A DNA stretch of 64,000 bases from Rhabditophanes sp. KR3021 (lineage: Eukaryota; Nematoda; Chromadorea; Rhabditida; Alloionematidae). The notes beneath the pieces were generated by a model, which worked only from the letters and a program-made list of their open reading frames with translations, made no database searches and was not told the DNA's origin. A program made the position numbers and the translations under genes. Shown piece by piece: positions 24,019-35,581 of this stretch; the stretch's first letter is position 1, and every line of letters starts with the position of its first letter. Where the stretch lies: NCBI GenBank assembly GCA_963281155.1, contig CAUJLY010000006.1:8804001-8868000 (forward strand), in the 5' to 3' direction.

Positions 24019-25062
24019 ATTATCTCTTCTCACTATTATGTATTCTCAATTGTCATTCATTTGATTGTCACTGTTGTCAGCTATATTTGATACATATCTG
24101 TCTTGGTTGCTATTTTTATGAGAAGGCAGAGTACTGATTTTAATAGTTGCTTTTTAAAAATAGTCCTCATCCAAGGAGTTGTTGATATTTCCTTTCACCT
24201 GGACAATTTGTTCACAGGGTAGGTTAAGATAATTAACCTTTTCAAGAACCTTGCCACTTTATCCTCCATTTGCCGAGTCCTGTCTAACATTTGGAACAAC
24301 CTATTGGTCGAGACCCATTTTCTACATTGGCTATGTTTTTGTCCAGATTTTTAATAACTTTTATATCAGTGTTTACAGATTTATGGCTGTTGCGTATCCC
24401 ATGCAAATGTCTCATGTAATTTATTTAATCTAATATTAATTTGTTAACTTCTAGTATATGGATCGTTCCTTTCCGTATGTAGCTACCATAGGTATATGTT
24501 TATGCTTTGTCCCGTGTTTCTATTTTTGCTATCAAAAGGATACTTTCAAGTTTACAAAAATGATAACACAAACAACCAGGTTATCGGACAGTTTAAGTCT
24601 GAAGCTCTGGCCAATTTTGCGTCAATAGCCATGATGACTTGTTTTTACATTATCAGTTTGTTTTCAATAGTCACTTCTGTAGTTAATACTATCACAAGTA
24701 TCTTTCTATGGAAAAGAGTTACAGGCCTCACTCGTTTAGAAAGAAAAATGTCCATTTATGGAATCTTGAATTTTATTTCTCAGCAATTTTACAGTGCAAT
24801 GTTTATGGCGGTATATTTCTCTCCCTCTGAAAAAAGAAAACAGTCTTGTGTCATTAGTAGCAGTAATCAGACCGTGGGCCTTCAATCTGATGTGTTTCAT
24901 ACCTGCCTACAGTTTGCTTTACTTAAGCGACGAAATCAGAAGAGTCGTCTTTGCCAATCTAGGCATCTATAAGCTTTTTTGTATTAAAAGTGTTGTGGTA
25001 CCTCTTAAAACAAATATGCATGGGGCGAGTCCATCAGTACGATCTCGGACACGGGAAATATA
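24019..25062 (+). pseudogene. Serpentine chemoreceptor (7TM, srv/srg-like), probably a pseudogene
   Basis: All seven helices can be traced: TM1 IVIHLIVTVVSYI...YISVLVAIFM, TM2 VLIQGVVDISFHL, TM3 FYIGYVFVQIFNNFYISVYR followed by FMAVAYP, TM4 FPYVATIGICLCFVPCFYF, TM5 TCFYIISLFSIVTSVV, TM6 SIYGILNFISQQFYSAMFM and TM7 WAFNLMCFIPAYSLLYL. The intracellular YRFMAVAYP after TM3 is typical of nematode Srv/Srg receptors. Lesions: no Met upstream of TM1; TGA inside TM1 (24088-24090); a one-base frame change at an AAAA run after TM4 (about 24537); another at an AAAAAA run before TM7 (about 24831-24836). An unusually short 28-nt GT-AG segment (24219-24246) would join TM2 to the next exon; a normal intron lies at 24416-24454. 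The two A-run shifts could be assembly errors; the TGA is harder to explain that way. Confidence 0.65.
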
Positions 25063-25347
25063 AAATGCATAACTACGTACTATATTTACATCATTTTTCA
25101 ATTTACTCGTTACCTTTATGCTTTTAATACTGTCATTTACAATACCTTAAATAAATTGTCCTAAAAATAGATTTTATTGAATACATTCACGAATAAAAAT
25201 AGTCCACATCGGAAAATAATTAAAAGGGCATTAAAGACGTGTCTTGTATAAATTACCTCCTTTAATAAGTTTGAAAGCGTTAAAATTATTTTTGTTAATA
25301 TAGATTTATTAATAATTATTAGTATGCAAGCAATAAAGATGGAAGTA

Positions 25348-26869
25348 TTAAACGATTCTTTGGTAAGTCAATTTGAAACTATGTGTAGCAGCAAGACCTG
25401 GAAAATGAACCATTGCTAAATTTCTAAAGGAAGTCAATGTTCTAACCGCAGTGCTTGTTCCGCAGAAAACTGGTCCCGAATAAGCCATATCATTTTGAAA
25501 CTTTACTTCAAGTCCCCTTCCGACAACACATGGCGCTACGTTTGATACTGCTACGGACATCACAATAATTCGTATTTTATAGTTGGCATCCGTTCTAATA
25601 GTGAAGAAACAATTAAGGGCACCAGTTTTTGTTAATGTTTGCACGGCTGTAGTCGCTTTCAATTCAACGGTTCCGCAATTTGCCCCAGTTCTCTTAACTT
25701 CCGAACAAGTAGTGCCCCCAAATCCGTTTGGACATATACATTGATTACAATTATTGGGATTTTGGATCCCACCGTTCCAGCAATAGATTTTAGTCACACA
25801 GACGTGGCTGCAATAATGCAAATTTATCATCTTATAATCGGTAAATGATAATCTTGAATGCTGTCCCATGCCTTCACTGTAAATTGTTTGCTTAGGAGCT
25901 ATCGTGTTTTGCCCATTTTTACTAAAAGCCTTACTCTTGTACAACATTCCACTACCTACAATTAGATATTATTTAGTTGGCAAAAATAGCTTACCCATGT
26001 CGAATTTTATTCCATAATCGTTAACATTAGTTATTGAGGATTTGACAAATTGATCTTCAGCACCGGGAATCATATTAGCAGGATAGAGGACTACATGGTC
26101 ATCTCTATCGGGTCTTGATTGTTCATGCTGAAGTCCGAGAGCGTGTGAAAATTCATGTTGGACAATGCCAATATGCTGGCAACCTTCTCCGATACTTAGA
26201 TCTTGTGGTCGATTGGAATATATTTGTCCTATATAAGACCAGCATCCATTTTCTTTCATAACATTGATTCCTGGTCCTCCCTGGATTGGGGCAGTTTGTT
26301 TGGCAAACTTGATGCAGGTATTAGCTTTAAATTCCGTCAATGCATTTTCAATTAGCTTTTGATCAACCGGGTTTAAGGTCGGGCCAAGAAAGTATTTAAT
26401 TGGAAATTGCCATTTATAAAACATGGGATTAACGATGGATCTTTTGGTTCTCTCGGAAATAGCTCCGACTTCAGTGTTATTATCCAATTCATTTTGGATG
26501 TCATTAATCACTGTGTCCATTTGATTATCCGTAAGGAACATATCCCCTTGGAACATATACGGATTAAGCATTGGGTCGGCGGTTATTTCCTCACTTTCAA
26601 CAGTTGGAGATTTCAAAATAATTTCAGAAGACGCGTTGTTTTGTTTCTTTTCGAAGATCTTTCTTTGAAGAAGGCGAATTCGTTCCAATTTCTTGACATT
26701 TTTATCAAATTGAAGTTGTTGTTCACTCGTAAGATGGGAGCGTGTTGCTTCAAAGACGTCATCTTTTTTGACCTTAAGAAATCGTTTATAAAATACCCAG
26801 ATTTAATTAACTTACCGCTTTGACACCAGCAACGAAAGGAAGGCACAATAAAAGTAACACAAATTGCAT
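25348..26869 (-). CDS. Astacin-family zinc metalloprotease with EGF and CUB domains (NAS type)
   Basis: A secreted protease. Exon 1 (26869-26816) is just the signal peptide MQFVLLLLCLPFVAGVKA; exon 2 is 26772-25995 and exon 3 25955-25348; introns are 43 and 39 nt. The prodomain ends at a basic SERTKR site, then the catalytic domain begins (FYKWQFPIKYFLGPTL). Zinc site HEFSHALGLQHE fits HExxHxxGxxH; the Met-turn region reads MGSGMLY across the second intron. A Cys-rich EGF-like module follows (CWNGGIQNPNNCNQCICPNG), then a CUB domain (NCGTVELKATTAV ... FCGTSTAVRTL). The order prodomain-astacin-EGF-CUB matches C. elegans NAS subgroup III; substrates are unknown (often cuticle or hatching). All motif residues are intact. 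Confidence 0.93.
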
Positions 26870-27981
26870 CACAACTTAATGAATATCATTTTTCAGAATT
26901 TTTTTCATTTATATACCAATTTTGAACCTTCATCCTTGGTGTTCTTTCAGGTATCACAAATTTTAACAACACTATAAAAAACTAATCCTCCACCTGTTAC
27001 AAGAATCAAATCATTTTAGTTCAAATATGTACTTACATAACAGTTTATTTTATATAACAGCTAACTTTCTATAAGAGTTAATTCTTTGCACTTTCAAGCT
27101 AGATCATCGTACTACGTTTTTTACACATGATTCGTAAATTACAATATATTAACAGCCATGATTTTTGGTATACCAGCTATTTAAATAACTCATGCTTTAA
27201 ATAAATTAAATGTGGAGGCGTTAAAGGATGTTTAACAACTGGTTTTTTACATGAATTGACCTTTTTATTTATAATCTAATATTTGTTTATTAATTTTTGT
27301 AAATTTATACATACAAAATGCTATTACTTTTTAAATATTTGTAGTGTCTTGTATACAATTGTTCAATTGAAATGATGCCGTGCATATTGTTTCATTCAAA
27401 TTGACGCTCAATCAGAATATTATATTGTTTCGTTGAAATTATTACATATTCTTAATTATTAAATCTTTTGAAATGCACTTTTCTCGCTATTCATTTCAAA
27501 GGTGATATCATTTGAATAACACGACCTCTCATTTGAAAAAGCCTTACGAAGTTCATTACACACGATGACAGCGTAACTCTTATAAAGTCCATTTTTTTAA
27601 TTTAATGGCCTATTATTTTTATTGTGCTTGGCGGAGCCAGTCTTTTGTACAGATTGAACAATACTTATATTCAGTACTCCCAACTCCATATATTCATTAC
27701 TATTACTTATTACCAAAAGTGCCAACTTGATAAGTATGTGTGTGATAAGCATAGCTCTTTGTGGTTTCTACTTAACAATAAAAAAATAATTAAATAGTTA
27801 GTGTTAGGGAAGTGGAGGTGTATTTTGCACAATCTTTATTAAAAAATAATGATTAAGAAGCAACCTCTTCATGTAACCCGTTTGTTTTACAAGCGATTCA
27901 ATTTTTTAAGCGTGCTCGTTTAAAGACAGCGGTTGTCAAAATATGATTAAAAGTAAGCATATCATGGTTTAAATATTGTGA
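26870..27981. other. Intergenic
   Basis: About 1.1 kb upstream of the astacin gene and beyond the 3' end of the F-box-like gene. AT-rich, no ORF or repeat worth calling. Confidence 0.4.
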
Positions 27982-30526
27982 TTAACAGCTCTTAGCATAC
28001 AAATCCCAGTCGGTGATTGATTTTAAATTGACTGCAACTAATTGGCCTTTTGTGCCGATTTTGTTAAAAATGTGCTTGAATCCTGGCTTTAAGCATTTGC
28101 AGTTGCAGGTTTTTGGGAACGTAGGTTCATTTTGACTGATGTGGCAGATATTACGAACAAATAAAGACATACATTTATCAGTAGTGTGAGTGTCTCTAAC
28201 AAGCTCGAAATCATCTTCTGTGTCTGTGTCAGTAAAAGCACTTTCGTCTAAGCAATGAAGCAATGGAGTTGTGGGTTGTGATACATTTTCTTCATCACAG
28301 AGCATTTCATATTTGATGTTCTTTTTTTGAAGACGTTGAATAGTTTCTCTCCTTGGCGACCAATAGGTCCCACACGTGACACCAAGTACTCTCAAGCATT
28401 CGGGGAAAGAAAAGTGCTTGTTCTGCAAGCAGCTTACATATAATTCTTGCAAATTTTCAAACATTTCAAAGGCATCAAGATTTCTTTGGAAAAAGATGGA
28501 TACTTTGGAATAGCAAATTTCTAGTTTTTTGAGATTTGGATAATGGCGATTCAATGGGATTGTGTAAAAATCAAACGATCCCTCACCTACCAATGTTTTA
28601 AATGACTCCACTCTTGTGGGGAAATTATTGAATAGATGTGTCCTGTAACTTTCAACTTGCAAATCATTAGTAGATGAAGGAGAAAATACATAAGTGAACT
28701 CAGTCAAACTCGGTAATGTAGAAAGGTTTTCAAAAGCAGCGATAACATCTTTCTCATCCATTGATGGGCATTTGTCTTCTCTAATTGTCAAATTCTTCAA
28801 TTTAGTGCACTTTTTAACTTTCTTTTCATCCTTAAAATATTCAACAAAGCCTACCAAATCTACTACCATTGCTTCAAACAAATTAGTCGCTAATATTGGA
28901 AGGACATTGGTCCCTTCAAATGTTGTCAAAATTGATATTTCTTTCAAATCATGTTGATGCATTTTAATTTGGAGGATAAAATGATCCATGCCGGTAGTCC
29001 CCTCGAAATTGAATTTGATTCTAAAAAATGACTGCCTTCTCATTCTTGGGGAATGCGATGCTGGCAAGTGCCTGATATACTTTGAGAAGATATCTAGCAA
29101 CTGTTTTCCAGCAAATAACTTCTTGTATTAAGAACTTGCTGATAGAGCATTTAAAGAGGATAAATCGGAGAGATGGGTTATTTGCAAAAAGAGTTTGGTA
29201 ATTGCAACGGAGGTAATTAATAAAACCAACCACACTCATAGGATGCTGGAAAAAAAATTGGAAGGAATTGACGTTTTTAGTTTGAACCGAATTGATAAAG
29301 GTATAATCTTCGTCTTTTCTTGACAAATAAATACATCTTTGATAATTATTGATTGGTCTGATTCGGAAAACTACTGCTTTGATATGCTCGAATGGATCCG
29401 TCATAGCAGAGATCATAATTCCTATCTCGCTTACGGATCGTGTGTCATCAACAAAAACGGCATTATGATAAATATCAAAGAAAAGCTTCCTTCTTGGATT
29501 AATAAGTTCATAACTAATACTCGACTTAAGTAAATCAAGGTCAATTTCGGTAAGGATCCTAAAGCCAAACATTGTTCTCGAATGTATTTTGGTTTCATGT
29601 TCCGAACAAGTGGCGTAGAAGTGAATCATGCCATAGACAAGTATGTCCCCTCCATAGAAACAGATTGACTTACTATCTATGTGCTCTTTCAACATGTAGT
29701 CGTTTTTTGCCATATTGATCAAAGATAAAATATCTACACTACCACGATCTTCGACCTTCCCACAAATCGCCATATTTTTAAGCATTTGATTAGTCAATTC
29801 CAAATCACTCATTACATTATTATAAGTTTCGTTTGATGTGTGCATGGTGTTTTCCTCCGTAGCTTCGTCACTTGAAGCACCTTGGACGTCCAAAGACTTC
29901 AGTAGAATGACTTCATCTGGATGCCTCTCTCCGAGTCTACGACCAGCATATTCCATTTTCCGTTTAGCCACCTTCCGAACATTGTCAGATCCTCCGCGAG
30001 TAGATTCATCTATGACTAAAAATAAGATTGGCAATTAATTACTAATATCGATGCTCTCTTCAAAAGACAATTAAAACTTACAATTACTTTGGCGCAAAGA
30101 TTGTAACATCGCATCAAATACCTGTTGATTATTGTGCATTATCATACTACGCCTCCTATCCTCACACTCTTCGGGTGACAAAATTGATTCTATCTCTCTG
30201 TCCTCGAGTGTATTTCTGTTTTCACCCATTTCGAGCTGATTCTCACCATAATCGGTGGTTGTGGAAATATCAACACTCATGTTTTCTTCAAAATCTTGGC
30301 CGAAATTGAATGTGGTAAAAGAATATTCGCTTCCCAGTGAACTAATGGCACCAAAATTAGCTAAACCATCGTTCTTCTCCTTATTATTATTTTCAACAGA
30401 AACACCTTCACTTGTCAAATTAGAGTTAACGGTACCATCTTTATATTTTGAATTATTAACAAAGCCATCTCCAGTTGTTGACTTATCCTCAACTATATCA
30501 ATACCAGCTCCTGCAATATCTTCCAT
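27982..30526 (-). CDS. F-box/LRR-like protein with a frame break in the middle
   Basis: The start at 30526 (MEDIAGAGIDIVEDKS) follows a splice acceptor GTTAGTTTTAG directly, suggesting trans-splicing. Exon 1 is 30526 to about 30079; a roughly 64-nt intron joins at SN|FIDESTRGGSDN. A Ser/Asn/acidic N-terminus precedes a possible weak F-box (MSDLELTNQMLKNM ... DILSLINMAKND). The C-terminal half has LRR-like lines: LSTLPSLTEFTYVF, HYPNLKKLEICYSKV and MFENLQELYVSCLQN, typical of nematode F-box proteins that recruit substrates to SCF ubiquitin ligases. Near 29018-29023 the frame changes by one base at a TTTTTT run; one T fewer would join FPKNEKAVIF to RIKFNFEGTTG. About 830 aa if joined. The F-box call is inference; the LRR character is moderately clear. 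Confidence 0.55.
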
Positions 30527-33500
30527 TCTAAAACTAACAAAATACTATCAAATAGGCAAGGATGCGATATAGCAAATCTAAAAATGAGATAGAATGACAT
30601 GATTCCAACTATACATATCCAAATATTTTGTTACTTTCTTCTCGACCAAATTGATACGTCAAAAGGGCGTACAAAAGAGACTATATAGGATTTAGCGTCG
30701 GATAATCTGGCTGCTATATGACATTCCATGGGCGGGAGAAGTATGTAATTATTAATAATAGAGCAGATGTAATACATTTTTTACAGAACCAGATTATCGG
30801 ATGCTTAAACTTAATTTTTGGTCATATTAATTCAAAAAGAGAAACTCACGACGTCGTATCTGATACCTCTTTAGCTGGTTTTAAGCAATAGTTTGATAGA
30901 GAACTTTTGAAATGCATAGCAAAAATATGTATATGTTTAAGAATGAGTTCAACCTTAGCGCCAGACACCGCATTTTTGTTATTACGTACAATGGTCAAAC
31001 CAACCCAACAAAAAACAATGCCCATGGAAATTAATGTGTACTTTTATCATGACATAAACAAAAAACACAGGTTAATAATGCGACAATTAGTTTCAATGGC
31101 GGGAGATTTAAACGGTGCACTAAAAAGTGATAGCCAATTATTTGATGGCATTTAATTAGCCAAAATTACCGACTATAAATAATTAATTTGAAAGTATATC
31201 ATCATATTCACGTTCGTTATTCATTTAGATTTTGCTTTTATAAGTATGGTGATATAGAAGGGTTGTTTATAGGATAAACTAAAAACAACTGGTGTTTCTA
31301 AATATTCTAATTTTCGTTGCAACAGTATTTGTGAACATACCCCACAAATACTTCTTTCTCAATTGCTCCCCCATTGATTATCTGTTACGTGTGGGTTACT
31401 CATCAATTGTTCATGAGTTACTTATCAAATTGCTTCTCCTAAGAGAAGCTTCCCAAAAAGTCATGTTAATGTCATGAATAAATAGCTGCACGGAGCTTTT
31501 TAGTAAAAGGCGAAAAAGCTGCTCGTTTTAATGCAGCTATTTAAGACTTGTCCTTTTAACTTTTTCAACCATCTTTTACCTGTTCAATGTTTACGGACTA
31601 ATTGGGTTAGAGTGTTTCAGTTTAAGACGATTGCACATACAATGTACCAACTTTTATTTAATAAACATGGCATACTCAGATCAGTACAATCTTTAGCTAT
31701 AAAAGAAGTTTAGAAATATTACATTAATGTGAAAGTTACTCATTTTTAAAATATGCCGTCTTAAACATATCTGACAAAGATACGACGCAGATTTTGTCAA
31801 CCTGGCCCATTTTTGTTGGAGGTTGATTGTTGGAAGGTGATTGTCGCAGGTTTCCCCAAAATGATATGCTTCTCTCTAAAAACTTCCGTGATCAGTTTAG
31901 ACATTGCATTAATTGAATTTCACAAAAGGGAGAAAATGACATGCAGAATATTATTTAATTATTTGGAATTCATTTATATTTTGACTTTATTTATATTGTA
32001 TTTGCGTCAAAATAACCGACTTTACTCAGTTCATTATTTCTTCTGTTTTAACGAAATAGGTTACAGAACGTCAATTTTTACTGTATCTTTCCGTTTTTCA
32101 ACCTTTTCAACAACTTAATTATTATTCTTTGGTAATGACTGTTATACGGTTGGTGTTATAAAGATGGATATAACAAAAGCACGCTTATCGCTAAAGTTTA
32201 CTGAAAGTCATGTCCGTAATAACAATGGTAAATAGATTTGCATAGCATGTACGATATAAGACATAATAGAGTAAGGAAAATTGATTTAAAACCATACCAT
32301 CTTTGATCGGACTCTTCCATTAATTGAAGTTCGTGATTATCATGCGTATTACTAAATTTTTTCCCCACAGAATTGTAATTTCAGTAATGATTCTGAGCAA
32401 AACACTTTGGATGTATAAACTGGTATATTCTGGCTCATAAATACAAAAAGCATCAGTTTCAACTAGCAATAAAGAACAATTGTTCATCAAATTATCGGGG
32501 CTATCGATAGACTGCATTATCACCAATAGTTAAAATATAATTGTTTCTAAAAATATAGATTGTTAAAAGTAAATAAACGACCCTTTTCAATGGCTAAATT
32601 AAATATCTAAAAATAGACGCTCATTTGTACCTCTAATATTACGTGTTTTGACAACGTGCCGAATTTAGTAAAATTGCCAAAAAGGAGATTGCATGTTTGT
32701 GTAATAAAAGGATCATTTTTCTCTGTTCTGCTTACGTAGCGGTAGGGCACAATTAAGTTAAATGAATACAATTTTTAAGAATTTAAATTACGTAAATGAT
32801 TTGTAAGAACATCATAACGCTTTTTGGAATCACAACATATTTGATATTTCACATAAAAACAGACAAACAACGCAAAAATGGGTGTTATTCCTTGAACATA
32901 CATGTTAGAACTTTGGTTAAAATTTTAACTATAATCCTTAGGAATAAATTTAATTAATATGCATAAGTTTGATTACGACTCCATTCAGATCAAAGGGTTT
33001 GAAAATAATTACTTGGAAAATATTTTTTATTCTTGTTATTTATACCTTGACATTTATAAGGACATAACCTTTATCAATTTTGTATTTAGTGGATTTCAAA
33101 GGACCTTATTAAGGAATTTTTTACTATAATGTCAAATGGGCTTATGACAGTGGTAGAAGTTCTCCCTGTTTACTACATAAATTGTATGCCTTGTTTTAGA
33201 CAAACAAGGCGAATTATTGCCCAATAGGTATCTAAAAATATAATGTCAATGAGCACATGATATAATTTACTACGCTTATTAATTATAAAAGATTTATTAA
33301 TGCAAAGTAAGTGAATGACGTCAATACAACGTACAAATATATTTTGAATTTATGTTGGAGTGCCGAGAAAGTTTTATTAAGCGTTGTTGGGTTTGAACAT
33401 GAGTTCCGAACATCATTGTTGCATGACGATTAATGACATCTTAAAGTGCCAGTGTATTCGATTCAAAATACGATTCTGTTTAACAAATTATCAAAAATAA

Positions 33501-33644
33501 TGAATAAATAAATCTACTTCCACAGTATCAGTTTTTAAATAAAGTAAATTGAAATTAATTTCGGAGTCTCGGATATTACAATAAATGAGCTTACAAATTA
33601 AGATAATCTTCATTTATATCTAGAAAAATGTTGCTAAAATTTTA
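30527..33644. other. 3.1-kb gene-poor region
   Basis: AT-rich. Plus-strand ORFs at 30907-31155 and 31813-32118 and smaller ones show no domain or signal peptide and are not called. A perfect 9-bp hairpin lies at 33188-33210. The right end leads into the first SL RNA gene. Confidence 0.45.
33188..33210. other. Perfect 9-bp inverted repeat (hairpin)
   Basis: GCCTTGTTT, loop TAGAC, AAACAAGGC. It lies about 440 bases beyond the 3' end of the first SL RNA gene. It could be part of a small RNA or a chance palindrome; no Sm site was seen next to it. Confidence 0.4.
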
Positions 33645-33738
33645 TTAGATACTTCTTCAAGTTTCATTCCAAAATTTGCTTGCAGAATTCGTATAGAATC
33701 CTGAACGCATACTAACCTCAAACTGGGTTTTTTAAACC
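33645..33738 (-). ncRNA. Spliced leader (SL) RNA gene, copy 1
   Basis: A trans-splicing donor snRNA. The 22-nt leader (33738-33717) starts GGTTTAAAAAACCC and ends AGTTTGAG, the same length and ends as nematode SL1, and is followed at once by a splice donor GTTAGT. Downstream on the minus strand come a stem CAGGATTC-TATAC-GAATTCTG (8 pairs, one G-U), a canonical Sm-binding site AAATTTTGGA (about 33668-33677), and a 3' stem GAAACTT-GAAG-AAGTATC (33665-33648). This leader, donor, stem, Sm site, terminal stem order is that of an SL RNA. The leader is not canonical SL1 or SL2. The 3' end is estimated. Copy 2 has the identical leader. Confidence 0.9.
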
Positions 33739-33775
33739 GTCTTAGTCTGCTTTACTTAACTTTGTATAGTCGACT
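33739..33775 (-). promoter_or_regulatory. Conserved proximal element of SL RNA copy 1
   Basis: The 37 bases directly upstream of the leader are conserved with copy 2 while more distant sequence is not. On the minus strand the shared pattern is AGTC..CTATA.AA.G...AGTAAA.CAGACTAAGAC up to the first G of the leader. It would fit an snRNA-type proximal sequence element and start site. Confidence 0.6.
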
Positions 33776-34387
33776 TTGGGATAATCGAAAGTAGTCCGTT
33801 GAATCAAAATGCAAACATCCGATAAAAGATGTGTTGTATTCAGATATACTTTTCCCCAACTTGCACATTTCAACAGCTTCTTGTTCACCATTATATAAAT
33901 TATTAAAAAATAGTTAAATAAACAAACTATACATTTGTATCATAATTTATGATGTTGGGTCTTTAAAGGTTATGTATTAATTGGATTTATATATATCTTC
34001 TTCAATATCAGGAAAAGGCGTAGGATTTTCCGTCAAAGAATACAGGCGGCTCCTTTGATGTATGAAGAAACAGTCACAGTTAAGTGTAAAAGCATGTTGA
34101 TCCAAAATTCCTTTAAACAATCATTCTTTTGATTATATAAATTCAAGATTGCTTAAAATAACAAAATTACTGTGTTTGAAATTATAATTGCTAGTGTGTG
34201 GTAGAATTGGATTAAAAACATTTGACATCAAGTTACATTTATATGAAAACGTTTATTTGCAAATGCCAAATCGCTCATCATTTTTTGCTCATTGTATTGA
34301 ATATTATAAGGAATTGGATATTACAAATTAATTTTTTTATTTAATTTAACAGAATCAAAACATGTTTCATATGTATTTAAAAGTCAA
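33776..34387. other. Intergenic between SL RNA copy 1 and the Pmp3 paralogue
   Basis: About 610 bases of AT-rich DNA; the left end may include further SL RNA promoter sequence. No gene was recognised. Confidence 0.4.
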
Positions 34388-34795
34388 CTAATGTTTTGTA
34401 ACAATTAAAGTGTTGGCAGGTTGTTGTGGAATTATATATTGTGGCGGAGCACAATCGATTACTTCACGGTGATGATGATGATGCTGATGATGCTGATGAT
34501 GAGGAACAATAGGTTGGTGAACTACAGTTTCACGAACCACATACTGCGCTGGTGGCGGTATATGTGTATGAATTTGATGAGTTACATATTGAGTGTGAAC
34601 GTGATGATGGTGTGGTTTTTCCTGGAACCAAATTACCCAAGCTCCGTGAATATAAGAAGGAATAATCCCAAGAATCCAACATAAAACATTTATCCAAAAT
34701 GCATCTGTACAGCCTCTATCCATTAAAACGGCCAAACAAGGGCAAAAGCAATACACTATAAATAGGAAACAATTGGCGCAACATCCTTCAGCCAT
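34388..34795 (-). CDS. Pmp3/UPF0057 small membrane protein with His-rich C-terminal tail
   Basis: A 135-aa single-exon protein. Residues 1-58 are a Pmp3 core like the 23.1-kb paralogue: MAEGCCANCFLFIVYCFCPC, then FWINVLCWILGIIPSYIHGA and WVIWFQEKP. The remaining 75 or so residues are His/Pro/Gln-rich, with blocks HHHHVHTQYVTHQIHTH, HHQHHQHHHHHR and PPQYIIPQQPAN. Such a tail could bind metals or be intrinsically disordered, facing one side of the membrane. The gene lies between the two SL RNA genes, all on the same strand. Confidence 0.9.
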   Translation of the reverse strand: MAEGCCANCFLFIVYCFCPCLAVLMDRGCTDAFWINVLCWILGIIPSYIHGAWVIWFQEKPHHHHVHTQYVTHQIHTHIPPPAQYVVRETVVHQPIVPHHQHHQHHHHHREVIDCAPPQYIIPQQPANTLIVTKH

Positions 34796-35581
34796 TTTAA
34801 CAATAGGATTTTGGATTCAAAGTAATATAATGTTCACCGATCAAAAGATGTTGTAAAGTAAATGTGCTTTACCAGAGTTAAGGTCTTTCTTAAATGCTCC
34901 TTTTAAAAAAGAATTTACATGATAATAGTACAAGATGTATACTTATAATATTAAGTGATTAGAAATAAGATTAGGGTGAAAAATGATATTAAAAATTAGC
35001 CACACCAATATAATAAACAATTCTTTCGTTAGAACCGGAAATGCATCTAACTTTTTGAGTAGGAAGTTTAATTGCAATAATAAGATAGTGAAAATGACAA
35101 AAACCTGGGGGAGAATAAGCTAAAAATGTAGATGAATTCTTTTATTTTTACATGAGTTACTGTCGTACCATTGGATGTTTGAACTTGAAAGTGTTTTTTA
35201 ATATACAAAGAAATACTGATTTTAGTTACCGGTCCAAAAGCCATATTTGTAACAGGCAAGAAACTATTTCAATCGAGATATTTAGTAATAAAGAGTGATA
35301 AACACTAATTACTTTAAATAGGTATATCTACTTTTGATGAATAGCCCTGTGTTAAACCAAATACTTTTTTCAAATTATGTTGAATACGCGTACAACAAAT
35401 ATCCTGCTAAGAAAATGTAATTACATACAATTGTACAATCCAACCTGATTAGGTCTACGTGAGCGTGAGAATAAAAAGTCCGTTATCAATGTTCTCGTGG
35501 AAGGAATTTATCCTTAGCAGAAATATTGCTTCTAATTAGTTTTTTCTGGTAAAAATGTGTTGATAACACTGGATAATTTTA
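34796..35581. other. Intergenic upstream of the His-rich Pmp3 gene
   Basis: About 790 bases. The minus-strand ORF at 35068-35259 contains one beta-strand-like line (GPVTKISISLYIKKHFQV) faintly like a Cys-loop receptor exon, but nothing around it supports a gene. Confidence 0.35.

Noticed and set aside
30907..31155. 82-codon plus-strand ORF
   Set aside because: No recognisable family and no support beyond being open; left as intergenic.
31813..32118. 101-codon plus-strand ORF
   Set aside because: Phe/Ile/Leu-rich as expected from AT-rich DNA; no signal peptide logic, domain or splice context.
34421..34684. Plus-strand Met-rich ORF
   Set aside because: Antisense of the His-rich tail of the Pmp3 paralogue.
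35068..35259. Minus-strand ORF with a GPVTKISISLYI stretch resembling a Cys-loop receptor strand
   Set aside because: Only one short line of similarity; no neighbouring receptor exons on either side.
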